A stretch of 61,365 nt of DNA from Methylobacterium tarhaniae (GCF_001043955.1 NZ_LABZ01000145.1:1-61365); one strand, 5' to 3'. Counted from the first letter of the stretch, positions 44,737 to 54,055 are shown. Numbers and translations are program-made. The notes: generated by a model not told the origin, from the letters alone.

Positions 44737-44931
44737 ATGTTTCACGAGCTGACGATCGGCGGGGTGCTGGTCTCCCCCTTCGTCGTCTACGCGGCCCTCG
44801 CGCTGGCGATCCTGCTCTGCCTGCGGCCGCTCCTGCGCCTGATGCGCTTCGAGCGCGTCTTCGCCAACCCGCCGCTGGCCGAGGCGGGGATCTACGTGTG
44901 CATCCTGGCGCTCTTGATCGTTCTGGTGTGA
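44737..44931 (+). CDS. DUF1656 small membrane protein
   Basis: 64 residues with two hydrophobic segments (about 14-32 and 46-63); this matches DUF1656 (AaeX-like) proteins that accompany FUSC pumps. It begins three bases after the FUSC stop and its stop overlaps the ribosome site of the HlyD gene. Likely a small accessory subunit. Confidence 0.9.
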   Translation: MFHELTIGGVLVSPFVVYAALALAILLCLRPLLRLMRFERVFANPPLAEAGIYVCILALLIVLV

Positions 44932-44941
44932 GGAGAGTGGC

Positions 44942-46177
44942 GTGGCGGTGAAGCGGACGACCCGGGGCCGGCGTGCCTTGCGGATCCTGGCGACCCTCGT
45001 GGTGCTGGTGCTCGCCGCGACCGCCGCCCTGATCGTCTGGCAATATTACGTCACCGCCCCCTGGACCCGGGACGGGCGGGTGCGGGTGCAGGTGGCCAAC
45101 GTCGCCCCCCAGGTCTCGGGCCAGATCACCGAGCTGCGCGTGGTCGACAACCAGCGCGTCCGCAAGGGCGACGTGCTCTACGTGATCGACCCGTTCGACT
45201 TCAAGGTCGCGCTCGATTCCGCCAAGGCCGACGTCGAGAACCGCGCGGCCGACCTCCAGGTCAAGCGCGCCCAGGCCGCGCGGCGCGAGGCCCTGACCAC
45301 GGTCTCGACCTCGATCGAGGAGAAGCAGCAATATGCCGGCATCGCCAAGCAGGCGGAGGCCGCCTTCGCCTCGGCCCAGGCGCAGGCGGCGCAGGCCGAG
45401 ATCAACCTGAAGCGCACGGAGGTGCGGAGCCCCGTCAACGGCTACGTCACCAACCTGCTCCTGCGGGTGGGCGATTTCGCCACCACGGGCAGCCCCAACG
45501 TCTCGGTCATCGACGCCGATTCCTACTGGATCGACGGCTATTTCGAGGAGACCAAGATGGACCACATCCGTGTCGGCGCTCCGGCGATCGCGGCCCTGAT
45601 GGGCTATGCCGAGCCGATCCGCGGCCGGATCGACAGCATCACCCGGGGCATCAGCACCCCGAACGCCGCGGCGAGCACGCAGGGGCTTCCCAGCGTCGAC
45701 CCGGTCTATACCTGGGTCCGCCTCGCCCAGCGGGTGCCGGTGCGCATCCGCATCGAGCAGGTGCCGGCCCATGTCGCCCTGGTGGCCGGCATGACCGCGA
45801 CGGTCTCGGTCGGCGCCTATGCCGGGCCCGGCGACCGCCTGCGCGACGTGTTCCTCGCCTTCGTCGACCGCCTCGGTCCCAAGCGGCCGCAGGGCGGCGG
45901 CGTCGCGCCGGCCGGCGTCACCACCACGGTCGAGGGCTCGCACGACGTTTCGACCCTGCCGGCCCCCGACCCGAAGGCGGGCCCGGGCGCCGAGGAGATC
46001 GCGCCGGGCATCGCGCCCGGCATCGACGAGGCGCCGGAGGCCGCCAAGGATCTTCCGGCCAAGGATCTTCCGGCCAAAGATGCCTCGCCCAAGGATGCTC
46101 CCTCCAAGGACACGCCAGCCAGGGAGCCGCGCGGCTCGCATCGCAATCAGGGCAACGGCCGCAGCGCACGGGATTGA
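44942..46177 (+). CDS. HlyD-family periplasmic adaptor of the FUSC pump (AaeA-like)
   Basis: 411 residues from GTG 44942 with AGGAG six bases before. One N-terminal membrane helix (about 13-35), TAPWTRDGRVRVQVANVAPQVSGQI (first lipoyl half), a helical hairpin (about 90-160), RSPVNGYVTNLLLRVGDF (second half) and VALVAGMTATVSV near residue 290 form the adaptor. The last 60 residues are a low-complexity Pro/Ala/Lys/Asp tail with KDLPAKD-type repeats, unusual for the family and possibly a spacer or periplasmic extension. Third gene of the FUSC-DUF1656-HlyD operon. Confidence 0.9.
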   Translation: MAVKRTTRGRRALRILATLVVLVLAATAALIVWQYYVTAPWTRDGRVRVQVANVAPQVSGQITELRVVDNQRVRKGDVLYVIDPFDFKVALDSAKADVENRAADLQVKRAQAARREALTTVSTSIEEKQQYAGIAKQAEAAFASAQAQAAQAEINLKRTEVRSPVNGYVTNLLLRVGDFATTGSPNVSVIDADSYWIDGYFEETKMDHIRVGAPAIAALMGYAEPIRGRIDSITRGISTPNAAASTQGLPSVDPVYTWVRLAQRVPVRIRIEQVPAHVALVAGMTATVSVGAYAGPGDRLRDVFLAFVDRLGPKRPQGGGVAPAGVTTTVEGSHDVSTLPAPDPKAGPGAEEIAPGIAPGIDEAPEAAKDLPAKDLPAKDASPKDAPSKDTPAREPRGSHRNQGNGRSARD

Positions 46178-46221
46178 CACGCTCCCGCTTCGCACGGCAC
46201 AGGAGAGGGGCTTCACCGCGC

Positions 46222-46308
46222 GCGGGCGTGGCGGAATTGGTAGACGCAGCGGACTCAAAATCCGCCGTCCTCACGGATATGTCGGTTCGAGTCCGACCGC
46301 CCGCACCA
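46222..46308 (+). tRNA. tRNA-Leu, anticodon CAA
   Basis: 87 bases. A seven-pair acceptor stem (GCGGGCG with CGCCCGC), the D arm, an anticodon loop CTCAAAA giving CAA (reads UUG), a long variable arm typical of tRNA-Leu, a TTCGAGTCC T-loop and encoded CCA are all seen. Confidence 0.97.
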
Positions 46309-46665
46309 CTCGTCCCGGACGATCCGCGGATTGTTCAGCGTGGCGCCTGGCCACCCGTCGACGGATTCGATCGCCCCCTTCGCCGTCCTGCTGACCTGGT
46401 GGCCGCCTCCCAGAGCCTATTCGATTAGTCTCTGCAAATCTGAACCCCTCCTGGCATTCCGGGGCCGCGCAGCGGGGGGTGATGCTGTCGAGCAAGTCAA
46501 ACAGCCTCTCTTCGGCCACCAGGGGGGACGTGTCGTTCGTCCTCGCCGCTCGGCGCATCGACGGCAGCGCCCGTGCGATGCCGGGCAGGAGGGAGAGCGC
46601 CCGGGTCGAGGCGGCCAGCGATGTTCCATCACGGCAGAAGCGGATGCCGCTGCTATCATGGGCCG
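46309..46665. other. Gap after tRNA-Leu, no clear gene
   Basis: About 357 bases between tRNA-Leu and the lysR gene. A minus-strand frame (about 46340-46669) reads partly like protein but overlaps the regulator's end and lacks a ribosome site. tRNA ends are common integration sites; no direct repeat of the tRNA 3' end was seen in this gap. Confidence 0.4.
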
Positions 46666-47526
46666 TCATGATCCGCCGGCCGGCTTGCGGTGCTCGCGGA
46701 ATGCCGCCGTGATGGTCCGCAAGGTCTCCTTCGTTCGCGCATCGGACAGCGACGAGTGCAGAACGATGTTGTGGGAGGGCAGCGGCGGCAGGCCGAGTTG
46801 ATCGCCGACCTCCACGGAATCCGACGGTGCGAGCCGGCACGGGAACGGCGCGACCGCGAGGCCCGCCGAAATGGCCGCGGCGTTGGCGGTCGTGCCGCCG
46901 ACGAAGACCTCCATCCAGGGAATGCCGGCGCGATCGAGCAGGCGCGTCGCCTCGTCGCGCACGGCACAGCAGGGCGAGAGCGTGGCGATCGGCAAGGGTT
47001 CGCCCGCATGATGCACGAAACCCGGCGCGGCGAACCAGCCGAAATGCTCCGGCCCGAGGACCTCGCCGTCGCGCCGGTCGTCGTCGCTGCGGATGATCAC
47101 GGCGTCGAGAGCCCCGCCGTCGAAGGCTTCCATCAGCGCCCAGGAGGTGTCGAGAAGGACCTCGATCGTGAGGGCCGGGTCGAGGGATTTCAGGCGCGCG
47201 AGCAGGGTCGGCACCTCCGGCCCCATCACGTGGCTGGCGATGCCGAGCCGGAAGCGGCGGCGCGTGACCGTCAGCCCGGCGACGGCCCGCTCATGCGCGG
47301 CCAGGAACTCCCGCGCCGGCGCGATGAAGGTCTCGCCCTGCGCCGACAGCCGCACCTGCCGGGGCGTCCGCTCGATGAGCCTGTGGCCGAGCCTGTCCTC
47401 CAGCCGCTTCAGCTTCACGCTGACCGCGCCCTGCGTCGTGCCCAGCGCTTCCGCCGCGCGGGTGAAGCTCCGGTGCTCCGCCACCAGCACGAAGGCGCGG
47501 ACGGCATCGACATCCAACGTCAGCAC
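46666..47526 (-). CDS. LysR-family transcriptional regulator
   Basis: 286 residues. The N-terminal winged helix reads DAVRAFVLVAEHRSFTRAAEALGTTQGAVSVKLKRLEDRLGHRLIERTPRQVRLSAQG, a canonical LysR DNA-binding domain. The effector domain (about 90-286) includes RFRLGIASHVMGPEVPTLL. It is divergent from the DHA2-type exporter gene, which it probably controls; the effector is unknown. The 183-base intergenic region is the likely binding site for both promoters. Confidence 0.94.
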   Translation of the reverse strand: MLTLDVDAVRAFVLVAEHRSFTRAAEALGTTQGAVSVKLKRLEDRLGHRLIERTPRQVRLSAQGETFIAPAREFLAAHERAVAGLTVTRRRFRLGIASHVMGPEVPTLLARLKSLDPALTIEVLLDTSWALMEAFDGGALDAVIIRSDDDRRDGEVLGPEHFGWFAAPGFVHHAGEPLPIATLSPCCAVRDEATRLLDRAGIPWMEVFVGGTTANAAAISAGLAVAPFPCRLAPSDSVEVGDQLGLPPLPSHNIVLHSSLSDARTKETLRTITAAFREHRKPAGGS

Positions 47527-47709
47527 GGCGGCGATCCATCATGATTCGTTGTCACTGAAATAGACTGGCATCACGTTGTGTCGTGGTCCAGCCGGAGACA
47601 TCGTGCGCGGCACCGTCACCCTCGTTGCCGCACCGGGGACGTCCGCGACGAGGGTCCGTCGTGCGACGATGGCCTTTCCGCGCGGCAACCGATCGTCGAG
47701 AGGTTGTCC
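47527..47709. promoter_or_regulatory. Divergent LysR/exporter control region
   Basis: Shared promoter region of the LysR gene and the exporter. The bases next to the LysR start are AT-richer (47540-47580) and could hold a T-N11-A LysR box, but no unique site can be fixed by eye. Confidence 0.4.
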
Positions 47710-49236
47710 ATGTCCGTCCGTCGAACGCCGCGCAACGTCATCGCCCTCGCGGCCGTCTGCCTGTCCGCCCTCATGCTGGGGCTGGAGATCTCCAGCATCC
47801 CGGCGATCCTGCCGACCCTGGAGCAGGTGCTTCCGGCCGATTTCCGGGAGCTGCAATGGATCATGAACGCCTACACCATCGCCATGACGACGTGGCTGAT
47901 GGCGATGGGAGCCCTGGCCGACCGCTTCGGCCGCAAGCGCGTCTTCCTCGCCGGGATCGCGGTGTTCGGGGCCGCCTCCCTCGTCTGCGGCCTGGCCGAG
48001 GGCGCAGCGGTGCTCATCGCCGCCCGCTTCCTCCAGGGCACCAGCGCCGCGGCGATGCTGGCCTGCCAGATCGCCGTGCTCTCGCACCAGTTCCGTGACG
48101 GCCCGGACCGCGGCCTGGCGTTCGGCTGGTGGGGCATCGTCTTCGGCCTCGGCCTCGGCTTCGGTCCGCTCGTCGGCGGCGCCATCGTCGCCGTCTCGAC
48201 CTGGCACTGGGTCTTCCTCATCCACGCCGTCCTCGCGGTCGGCACGATGCTCCTCGCCCGGGCCGGCGTGGAGGAATCCGCCGATCCCCACGCGGTGCGG
48301 ATCGACCTCGCCGGCATGGTCACGCTGTCGGTCGCGGTGTTCTGCCTCGTCTTCCTCATCACCCGGGGGCAGGCCCTCTCGCCGGACGATCCGGCCGGCC
48401 TCGTCACGGCCGCCATCGGCGCGCTCAGCTCGGCCCTGTTCGTCGCCGTCGAGACCCGGACGGCCCGGCCGATGTTCGACTTTCGCGCCTTCCGCATCCG
48501 GCGCTTCTCGGGCGCCCTCATCGGCGCGAGCGGCATGAATTTCAGCTTCTGGCCGTTCGTGATCTACCTGCCGATCCACTTCCAGGCGGGGCTCGGGCTC
48601 GACAGCGTCGGGGCCGGCCTGGCGCTTCTCGCCTACACGCTGCCGACCCTGTTCGTCCCACCTCTCGCGGAGGCTTTGCTGCGGCGCCACGGTCCGCACC
48701 GCATCATCCCGCTCGGCCTCTTCACCATCGGCCTCGGCTTCGTGCTGATGCGCACCGCCACGGCGGCCGATCCGGCGAGCTGGGCCGCCATGCTGCCCGG
48801 CTGCCTCCTCGCCGGGATCGGCCTCGGGCTCACCAACACGCCGGTCACCAACACCGCGACCGCCGCGCTTCCGGCCGAGCGGGCCGGCATGGCCTCGGGG
48901 ATGGACATGAGCGCCCGGATGATCTCGCTCGCGATCAACATCGCCCTGATGGGCGTCATCCTGGTGCAGGGCATTCGCGCCGGCCTCGCGCGCCTGCTGC
49001 CGCAGGCCGAGGCCACCCTCCTCGACCGCCTGGCCGAGACGATCGCCGCCGGCAACCTGGCGGCCGGGGAGCCCGGCGGGATCGAGCTGGGCGCTACCGC
49101 GGCGCGCGACGCGCTGCTGCAGGGCTTCGGCTGGGTGATGCTCTACGGCGCCTTCTGCGCCTGGGCCATGGCGGCGCTCAGCCTCGTCGTGTTCGGCCAC
49201 AGGACGGTCCTGGTCGAGGCCGAGGGCCGCGCCTGA
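47710..49236 (+). CDS. MFS exporter, DHA2 (14-TM) family
   Basis: 508 residues. About 14 hydrophobic segments. The motif-A loop MGALADRFGRKRVFLAG, with the ARFLQGTSAAAMLA and FGWWGIVFGLGLGFGPLVGGAIV (motif C-like) segments, is characteristic of drug:H+ antiporters of the DHA2 group. It probably exports a toxic compound or metabolite. ATG 47710 follows GAGAGG. Divergent from the lysR gene, its probable regulator. Confidence 0.93.
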   Translation: MSVRRTPRNVIALAAVCLSALMLGLEISSIPAILPTLEQVLPADFRELQWIMNAYTIAMTTWLMAMGALADRFGRKRVFLAGIAVFGAASLVCGLAEGAAVLIAARFLQGTSAAAMLACQIAVLSHQFRDGPDRGLAFGWWGIVFGLGLGFGPLVGGAIVAVSTWHWVFLIHAVLAVGTMLLARAGVEESADPHAVRIDLAGMVTLSVAVFCLVFLITRGQALSPDDPAGLVTAAIGALSSALFVAVETRTARPMFDFRAFRIRRFSGALIGASGMNFSFWPFVIYLPIHFQAGLGLDSVGAGLALLAYTLPTLFVPPLAEALLRRHGPHRIIPLGLFTIGLGFVLMRTATAADPASWAAMLPGCLLAGIGLGLTNTPVTNTATAALPAERAGMASGMDMSARMISLAINIALMGVILVQGIRAGLARLLPQAEATLLDRLAETIAAGNLAAGEPGGIELGATAARDALLQGFGWVMLYGAFCAWAMAALSLVVFGHRTVLVEAEGRA

Positions 49237-49275
49237 CGGATCGCCGCGGCGTGGGGGGCGGTCCCGGAGGCGGGC

Positions 49276-50673
49276 TCACGCCTCCGGGACGGCCAGCGCC
49301 CGTTCGAGAATCGGGATCACCCGCGCATCCCCCATCTGCGCCACGTTGAAGCGCATCCGCGACCCGGCCGTGTGCGAGACGCTGAACACGTCGCCGGGGG
49401 CGAGCACCACGCCCTCGCGCAGGGCGGCCCTCGCCACGGCGGCGGCGTCGCGGTCTCCGGGCAGGGTGCACCAGAGATAGAACCCGCCCCGCGGCATCAG
49501 CCAGGGCCGGATGCCGAGCCCGGCCAGCCGCTCGGCGGCCTCGCGCCGGGCCCGGTCGAGGCGCCGGCGCAACGCGTCGAGGTGCTTCCGGTACTGCCCG
49601 TCGCCGAGCGCGCCGGCGACCAGCTCGGCCGCGACCGGGCTGACCCCGCCGAAGCTCGTCGCCACCTGGAGATCGATCAGCGCCTCGATCCACTCCGCCT
49701 TCGCCACGACGTAGCCGCAGCGGATCGACGCCGAGAGGGTCTTGGAGAAGCTGCCGATCCGGATCACCCGCTCGAGCCCGTCGAGGGCGGCGAGCCGCGG
49801 CGACGGCTCGGGCTCGAAGGGAGCGAAGATGTCGTCCTCGACGATTCTGACGTCGTGGGCGGCCGCCGCATTGAGCAGCCGGTGGGCGACGGCCGGCGCG
49901 AGGGTGGCGCCGGTCGGGTTGTGGAGGGCCGAGTTGGTGACGTAGAGCCGCGGCCGGTGCGTGGCCGCGGCTTGCGCGAACAGCTCGGGGTCCGGCCCCG
50001 CCTCCGTGTAGGGCACGCCGACCACCTTGGCCCGGTGGGCGCGCAGCAGCGCCTGGAAGTTGAAGTAGCAGGGGTCGTCGACCAGCACCGTGTCGCCCGG
50101 CCGCACCAGGAGGCGGCAGATCAGGTCGATCGCCTGCGTGCCCGAGCCGGTGAGCAGGACCTGGTCCGGGCCGACGGCCAGCCCCTCGCCGGCGCATTGC
50201 CGCGCCAGCAGCCGGCGCAAGGGAAGCGGCCCGCGGGTGGCGCCGTAATCGGTGAGCACCGCATCCTCGGCCCGGGCGAGGCCGCGGGCGGCGCGGCGGA
50301 GCGCCGCCACCGGCATCCAGGCCGCCGGCAACCAGCCGCAGCCGGGCTTCGGGATCTCGGGCTCGCCGTCGAGGGATTGCCGGGAGACCCAGAGCGGATC
50401 GACCGCCCGGTCGAGCCGCGGGCCGATCTCGGCGAGCGTCGGCGGGGCGGGGGACGCGGCGTAGAAGCCGGATCCGGGCCGGGAGCGCACCACCCCCTCC
50501 GCCGCCAGGCGCTCATAGGCCTCGACCACCGTCGAGGGCGAGACGCCCAGGGCGGTGGCGAGCCCGCGGATCGACGGCAGCCTCTCGCCCGGCGCCAGCC
50601 CGCGCGCGGCGATCCGTCCCTGGATCGCCGCCATCACCGCCGCCGTCCGCCCGCCTTCGGCCATCGCCTTCAT
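49276..50673 (-). CDS. MocR-type GntR/aminotransferase regulator
   Basis: 465 residues. A GntR winged helix (PGERLPSIRGLATALGVSPSTVVEAYERLAAEGVVRSRPGSGFYA) is joined by a linker to an aminotransferase class I-like domain with a PLP Lys in RIGSFSKTLSASIRCGY. MocR proteins bind PLP-linked ligands and control nearby transport or vitamin B6/amino-acid genes. It diverges from an EamA exporter gene 123 bases away, with a palindrome between them. The exporter is the probable target. Confidence 0.93.
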   Translation of the reverse strand: MKAMAEGGRTAAVMAAIQGRIAARGLAPGERLPSIRGLATALGVSPSTVVEAYERLAAEGVVRSRPGSGFYAASPAPPTLAEIGPRLDRAVDPLWVSRQSLDGEPEIPKPGCGWLPAAWMPVAALRRAARGLARAEDAVLTDYGATRGPLPLRRLLARQCAGEGLAVGPDQVLLTGSGTQAIDLICRLLVRPGDTVLVDDPCYFNFQALLRAHRAKVVGVPYTEAGPDPELFAQAAATHRPRLYVTNSALHNPTGATLAPAVAHRLLNAAAAHDVRIVEDDIFAPFEPEPSPRLAALDGLERVIRIGSFSKTLSASIRCGYVVAKAEWIEALIDLQVATSFGGVSPVAAELVAGALGDGQYRKHLDALRRRLDRARREAAERLAGLGIRPWLMPRGGFYLWCTLPGDRDAAAVARAALREGVVLAPGDVFSVSHTAGSRMRFNVAQMGDARVIPILERALAVPEA

Positions 50674-50697
50674 CCCCGACAGTGTGGCTGGGGCGAC

Positions 50698-50723
50698 CCA
50701 TACAGTTCGGTCTGACCGTATGG
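50698..50723. promoter_or_regulatory. Candidate MocR operator
   Basis: The half-sites CCATAC and GTATGG, separated by 14 bases, lie midway between the divergent MocR and exporter genes. A GGTC/GACC pair lies inside. MocR regulators often use such repeats overlapping both promoters. Confidence 0.5.
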
Positions 50724-50796
50724 GACCGTGCCTTCTGGGGATAGCCCGGCGGCCATATGTCCTTCGCCGGATTCAGAGCTGTTCGAGAGACGAACG

Positions 50797-51657
50797 ATGC
50801 AGCGGTCGGCGGACGGGTGGGGCAGCGGGCTCCTCGGGGTGGTCATCTTCAGCGGCTCGCTGCCGGCGACGCGGGTGGCGGTGGGCGGCTTCTCGCCGCT
50901 GTTCCTCACCTCGGCCCGGGCGGTGATCGCGGCCCTCCTGGGAGCCGCCCTGCTGTGGGGCCTGCGGCAGGCGCGGCCGGCCCGGTCCGATCTGGCGTCG
51001 CTCGCCATCGTGGCGGTCGGCGTGGTGGTCGGCTTCCCGCTCCTCACCGCGCTGGCGCTGCAGCACGTCACCTCGGCCCACTCGATCGTGTTCATCGGCC
51101 TCTTGCCGCTCGCCACCGCCCTGTTCGGGGTTTTGCGCGGCGGTGAGCGGCCGCGGGCGGCGTTCTGGTTGTTCTCCCTCCTCGGCAGCGCCGCGGTCGC
51201 GGGATTCGCGCTCCTCCAGGGCGGCTCGGCCTCGCTCGCCGGCGATCTCCTGATGCTCGCCGCGATCCTGCTCTGCGGGCTCGGCTACGCGGAGGGCGCG
51301 GCCCTGTCGCGCCGTCTCGGCGGCTGGCAGGTGATCTCCTGGGCCCTGGTCCTCGCCCTGCCGGCGATGCTGGTCCTCGCCCTGGCGACCCGGCCGGCGG
51401 GCGTGGCGCAGGTCGGCGCTCCGGCCTGGCTCGGTCTCGCCTACGTCTCGGTGTTCAGCATGCTGGTCGGTTTCGTGTTCTGGTATCGCGGCCTGGCACG
51501 GGGCGGCATCGCCGGCGTGGGCCAGCTCCAGCTGCTCCAGCCCTTCCTCGGCCTGGCGCTGGCGGGGCTCCTCCTCGGAGAGCCGGTCGCCCCGTCGATG
51601 ATCGCGGTGACGGGCCTCGTCGTGCTGTGCGTCGCCGGCGCCAAACGGTTCGCGTGA
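50797..51657 (+). CDS. EamA/DMT-family exporter
   Basis: 286 residues, about ten membrane helices in two EamA repeats. RHTSAH-like QHVTSAHSIVFIGLLPLATALFGVL and LVGFVFWYRGLARGGIAGVGQLQLLQPFLGLALAGLLLGEP are typical second-half signatures. ATG 50797 was chosen over an upstream ATG because the earlier residues are hydrophilic and GAGAGACG precedes it. It is probably an amino-acid or metabolite exporter controlled by the divergent MocR gene. Confidence 0.88.
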   Translation: MQRSADGWGSGLLGVVIFSGSLPATRVAVGGFSPLFLTSARAVIAALLGAALLWGLRQARPARSDLASLAIVAVGVVVGFPLLTALALQHVTSAHSIVFIGLLPLATALFGVLRGGERPRAAFWLFSLLGSAAVAGFALLQGGSASLAGDLLMLAAILLCGLGYAEGAALSRRLGGWQVISWALVLALPAMLVLALATRPAGVAQVGAPAWLGLAYVSVFSMLVGFVFWYRGLARGGIAGVGQLQLLQPFLGLALAGLLLGEPVAPSMIAVTGLVVLCVAGAKRFA

Positions 51658-51733
51658 TTCGCCCCATCCTGGGCCAGGCCCTGACGGCGACGGTTGACGG
51701 TGCGTTTACGGCGTCGTGCGCATCTTACGCACC

Positions 51734-52732
51734 ATGCGTCGTGGCATCGTAGCGTTCTCAGCCTTCACGCTCTTCGGCCTGGGGCTCACCGGATGCGCGC
51801 TCAATCGGTTTGAGCAGCGCGAACCCTGGCGGAATCAGGCCGAAGAGGTCTGCCTCGCCCAGAAACTCGTTCGTCCGAGCGAGGACATCCAGCCGATCAA
51901 GGAGATCGACGGGCCGGGCGTCTGCGGCATGGTGCATCCGTTCCGGGTCACCCGGCTCGCCGGGGGCACGGTGGTGCTCAAGCAGCGCATGACCCTGGCC
52001 TGCCCGATCATCCCGGAGGTCGAGGCCTGGCTCGCCGGCACGGTGCAGCCTGCGGCGCAGATCTATTTCGGCCAGCCGGTGGTCGAGATCAATTCCGGAT
52101 CCTATGCCTGCCGCGGCCGCAACAACCAGGTCGGCGCCAAGCTCTCGGAGCATTCGTTCGGCAACGCCGTCGACGTGATGTCCTTCCGCTTCGCCGACGG
52201 CTACGTGGTGACGGTGAAGGGCGGCTGGCGCGGCACCGAGGCCGAGCAGGGCTTCCTGCGGGAGGTCTTCCTCGGCGCCTGCAACCACTTCACGACGGTG
52301 CTGGCGCCGGGATCGAACATCTACCACTACGACCACCTGCATCTCGACCTGGCGCGGCACGATCCCCGGGGCCTGCGCCGCATCTGCAAGCCGCTGATCA
52401 AGTACGAGTCGCAGCTGCCGCCCCCCGGCACGCCGCTCTCGCCGATCCGCAGGAAGCCGCCGGCCTGGCAGCCCGCTCCGGACCCGGCACCGATCGACGT
52501 CGAGCAGGACGATCCCTACGGCATGACGCCGATGAGCGCCCGGGAGACCGGCTCCCGGGTCGCCCGCGCGCCGTCATCCTCCCCTGCGCCCTCCCCGGCT
52601 GCGCGACCCGCGCCGGTCCACGCCTACGCGCCGCCGCCCTCGCCGCGTCCGGCCCTCGCCGCGGAGCCCCGCGCCCTGCCGGAGCCGATGCCGATCGGCA
52701 GCCCGACCTGGTCGTCGGGGCCGATCTACTGA
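51734..52732 (+). CDS. Extensin-like C-terminal domain lipoprotein
   Basis: 332 residues. The N-terminus (FSAFTLFGLGLTGC) is a lipobox signal, so the mature protein is membrane-anchored. The core GVCGMVHPFRV through ACPIIPEVEAWLAGTVQPAA, SYACRGRN, LSEHSFGNAVDVMSFRFADG and NIYHYDHLHLDLARH resembles the extensin-like_C family, which has peptidase-like His/Asp residues and is linked to cell-wall peptidoglycan. The last 90 residues are Pro/Ala-rich. An upstream GTG (51716) is an alternative start. Exact activity unproven. Confidence 0.85.
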   Translation: MRRGIVAFSAFTLFGLGLTGCALNRFEQREPWRNQAEEVCLAQKLVRPSEDIQPIKEIDGPGVCGMVHPFRVTRLAGGTVVLKQRMTLACPIIPEVEAWLAGTVQPAAQIYFGQPVVEINSGSYACRGRNNQVGAKLSEHSFGNAVDVMSFRFADGYVVTVKGGWRGTEAEQGFLREVFLGACNHFTTVLAPGSNIYHYDHLHLDLARHDPRGLRRICKPLIKYESQLPPPGTPLSPIRRKPPAWQPAPDPAPIDVEQDDPYGMTPMSARETGSRVARAPSSSPAPSPAARPAPVHAYAPPPSPRPALAAEPRALPEPMPIGSPTWSSGPIY

Positions 52733-52739
52733 GCGTCCC

Positions 52740-53168
52740 TCAGGCCGTTGCGCCGCCGAGATCCGCCACCACGGCGCGGCGCGCCGCCGCGTCCTCGGCC
52801 AGGCGATGGACGTGCATCTCGGTCGCGCCGCGGGCCCGGGCGCGGGTGAGCCAGCCGCGGGCGAGGCGCTCGCGCGGGCTCTCGCCCGCCGCCGCCACGG
52901 CCACCAGCTCGGCGGTGCCGTCTCCGTCGCGGCGCACCGCGATCACCACGGCCTCCCCGACCTCGGCCGGATCGTCGTTGAGGGTGTGGATCCCCACCAC
53001 GTAGCGGCGGCCGGAGCGGCCACGCCAGGCGCTCAGCGGCAGGGCCGGGGTACCCCGCAGGCTCGTGGCCGTCCTCAGGCGCTCCTCACGCACGTCCATT
53101 CTCCTCGCGCGGTCGTTCTGGATGTCCCGCATCGCCACCGACCAGGACAGGGCTCGTTTGTTCGCCAT
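52740..53168 (-). CDS. Hypothetical protein
   Basis: Up to 142 residues. An Arg-rich N-terminus is followed by a compact alpha/beta part (RYVVGIHTLNDDPAEVGEAVVIAVRRDGDGTAELVAVAAAGE) and a C-terminal helix. The start is uncertain: ATG 53168 opens the frame, an internal ATG (53096) is possible. I do not recognise the family. Codon use is normal for the window. It converges on the extensin-like gene, with only seven bases between the stops. Confidence 0.6.
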   Translation of the reverse strand: MANKRALSWSVAMRDIQNDRARRMDVREERLRTATSLRGTPALPLSAWRGRSGRRYVVGIHTLNDDPAEVGEAVVIAVRRDGDGTAELVAVAAAGESPRERLARGWLTRARARGATEMHVHRLAEDAAARRAVVADLGGATA

Positions 53169-53335
53169 TTGTTCCAGCCTAGTTCCGATTCCGGAGGTCC
53201 GTCAAGCGCGAACGATCGGAGTTCGGGAGATCTGGAGAGGGAGGGCGCCGGGTTCAAGGCCAGGGTTCCGGCAAGGGCCCGCGAAGGGGCCCGCGAAGGG
53301 GCGCGGCGGCCGGGAAACCCTGCCGCCGCGCGCGC

Positions 53336-53710
53336 TCACCGGCGGTGATGCCAGCCGTGATGGCCCCAGCCGCCACCCCAGCCGACGCGGCGCCACCCGC
53401 CGCCATAGCCCCACGGACGGTGCCAGCCCGCCCGGTGCCAGCCACCATAGCCCCAGGGCCGATAGCCCCAAGGCCGGTGCCAGCCGACGCGGCGCCAGCC
53501 ATAGCCCCAGCGCGGGCCGACCACGACCGGCCGGTAGCCGACGACCGGGGCGTAGTAGACCCGGGGTCCCCAGACGTTCGGGCGGCACCAGCCGCGCCAG
53601 TTCCGATGGAAACCGGGGCCGCAGCCGTCGCGCGCCTCTGCGGTCGACGGCGTCCCGACGAGGGCGCCGAGAGACAGGATCGCGGCGCCCGCAGCCATTT
53701 TCCAACGCAT
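53336..53710 (-). CDS. Small secreted Gly/Trp/His/Arg-rich protein with GCG..CRPN prefix
   Basis: 124 residues from ATG 53710. A Sec signal (AAGAAILSLGALVGTPSTAEA) precedes the prefix GCGPGFHRNWRGWCRPN, followed by about 70 residues of WGYGW, HRPWGY and RRVGW repeats. NCBI-style annotation names such proteins by the GCG/CRPN prefix; the repeats vary between strains. The role is unknown but likely extracellular or cell-wall. Two Cys may form a disulfide. Confidence 0.85.
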   Translation of the reverse strand: MRWKMAAGAAILSLGALVGTPSTAEARDGCGPGFHRNWRGWCRPNVWGPRVYYAPVVGYRPVVVGPRWGYGWRRVGWHRPWGYRPWGYGGWHRAGWHRPWGYGGGWRRVGWGGGWGHHGWHHRR

Positions 53711-54055
53711 CATGGCCTCCTGTTGTGAGGCCCATGAAATGCACGAGGCGGCGCGATCGTTTCGAGATTACGAAGAGTTCATGTTCCGATGCGCGCAACC
53801 CGTCTACGGCTGTGCTTGCGCGGCGTCGGGGAAGGTATGGAATCCGGATGCCTCGCGGCGGCGGGACGGATCGTCTCGCCCCGTCCCGCTCGGACACCTC
53901 ATGCCGCAGCCCTTGCGAACGGACGAGTTCGAACGGGCTCGCCAAGCCCCACCGAGCCTTGCGCGCCAGGCGCCGATGCGAAGGCGCGGCGATATCGGAA
54001 CGAGGTCCGGGATGGGGCCGGGTTCACGCCCCGACGATCGGCATGACCCGAAGGA
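53711..54055. other. Upstream region of the repeat protein, no gene
   Basis: 345 bases, moderately GC-rich. Open frames in it have no start signals. The 53720-53800 part is AT-richer and probably carries the promoter of the GCG..CRPN gene. Confidence 0.4.

Noticed and set aside
46222..46665. Integrated element at tRNA-Leu
   Set aside because: No integrase and no repeat of the tRNA 3' end were found nearby.
46340..46669. Minus-strand frame between tRNA-Leu and lysR
   Set aside because: It overlaps the lysR stop and shows no family motif or ribosome site.
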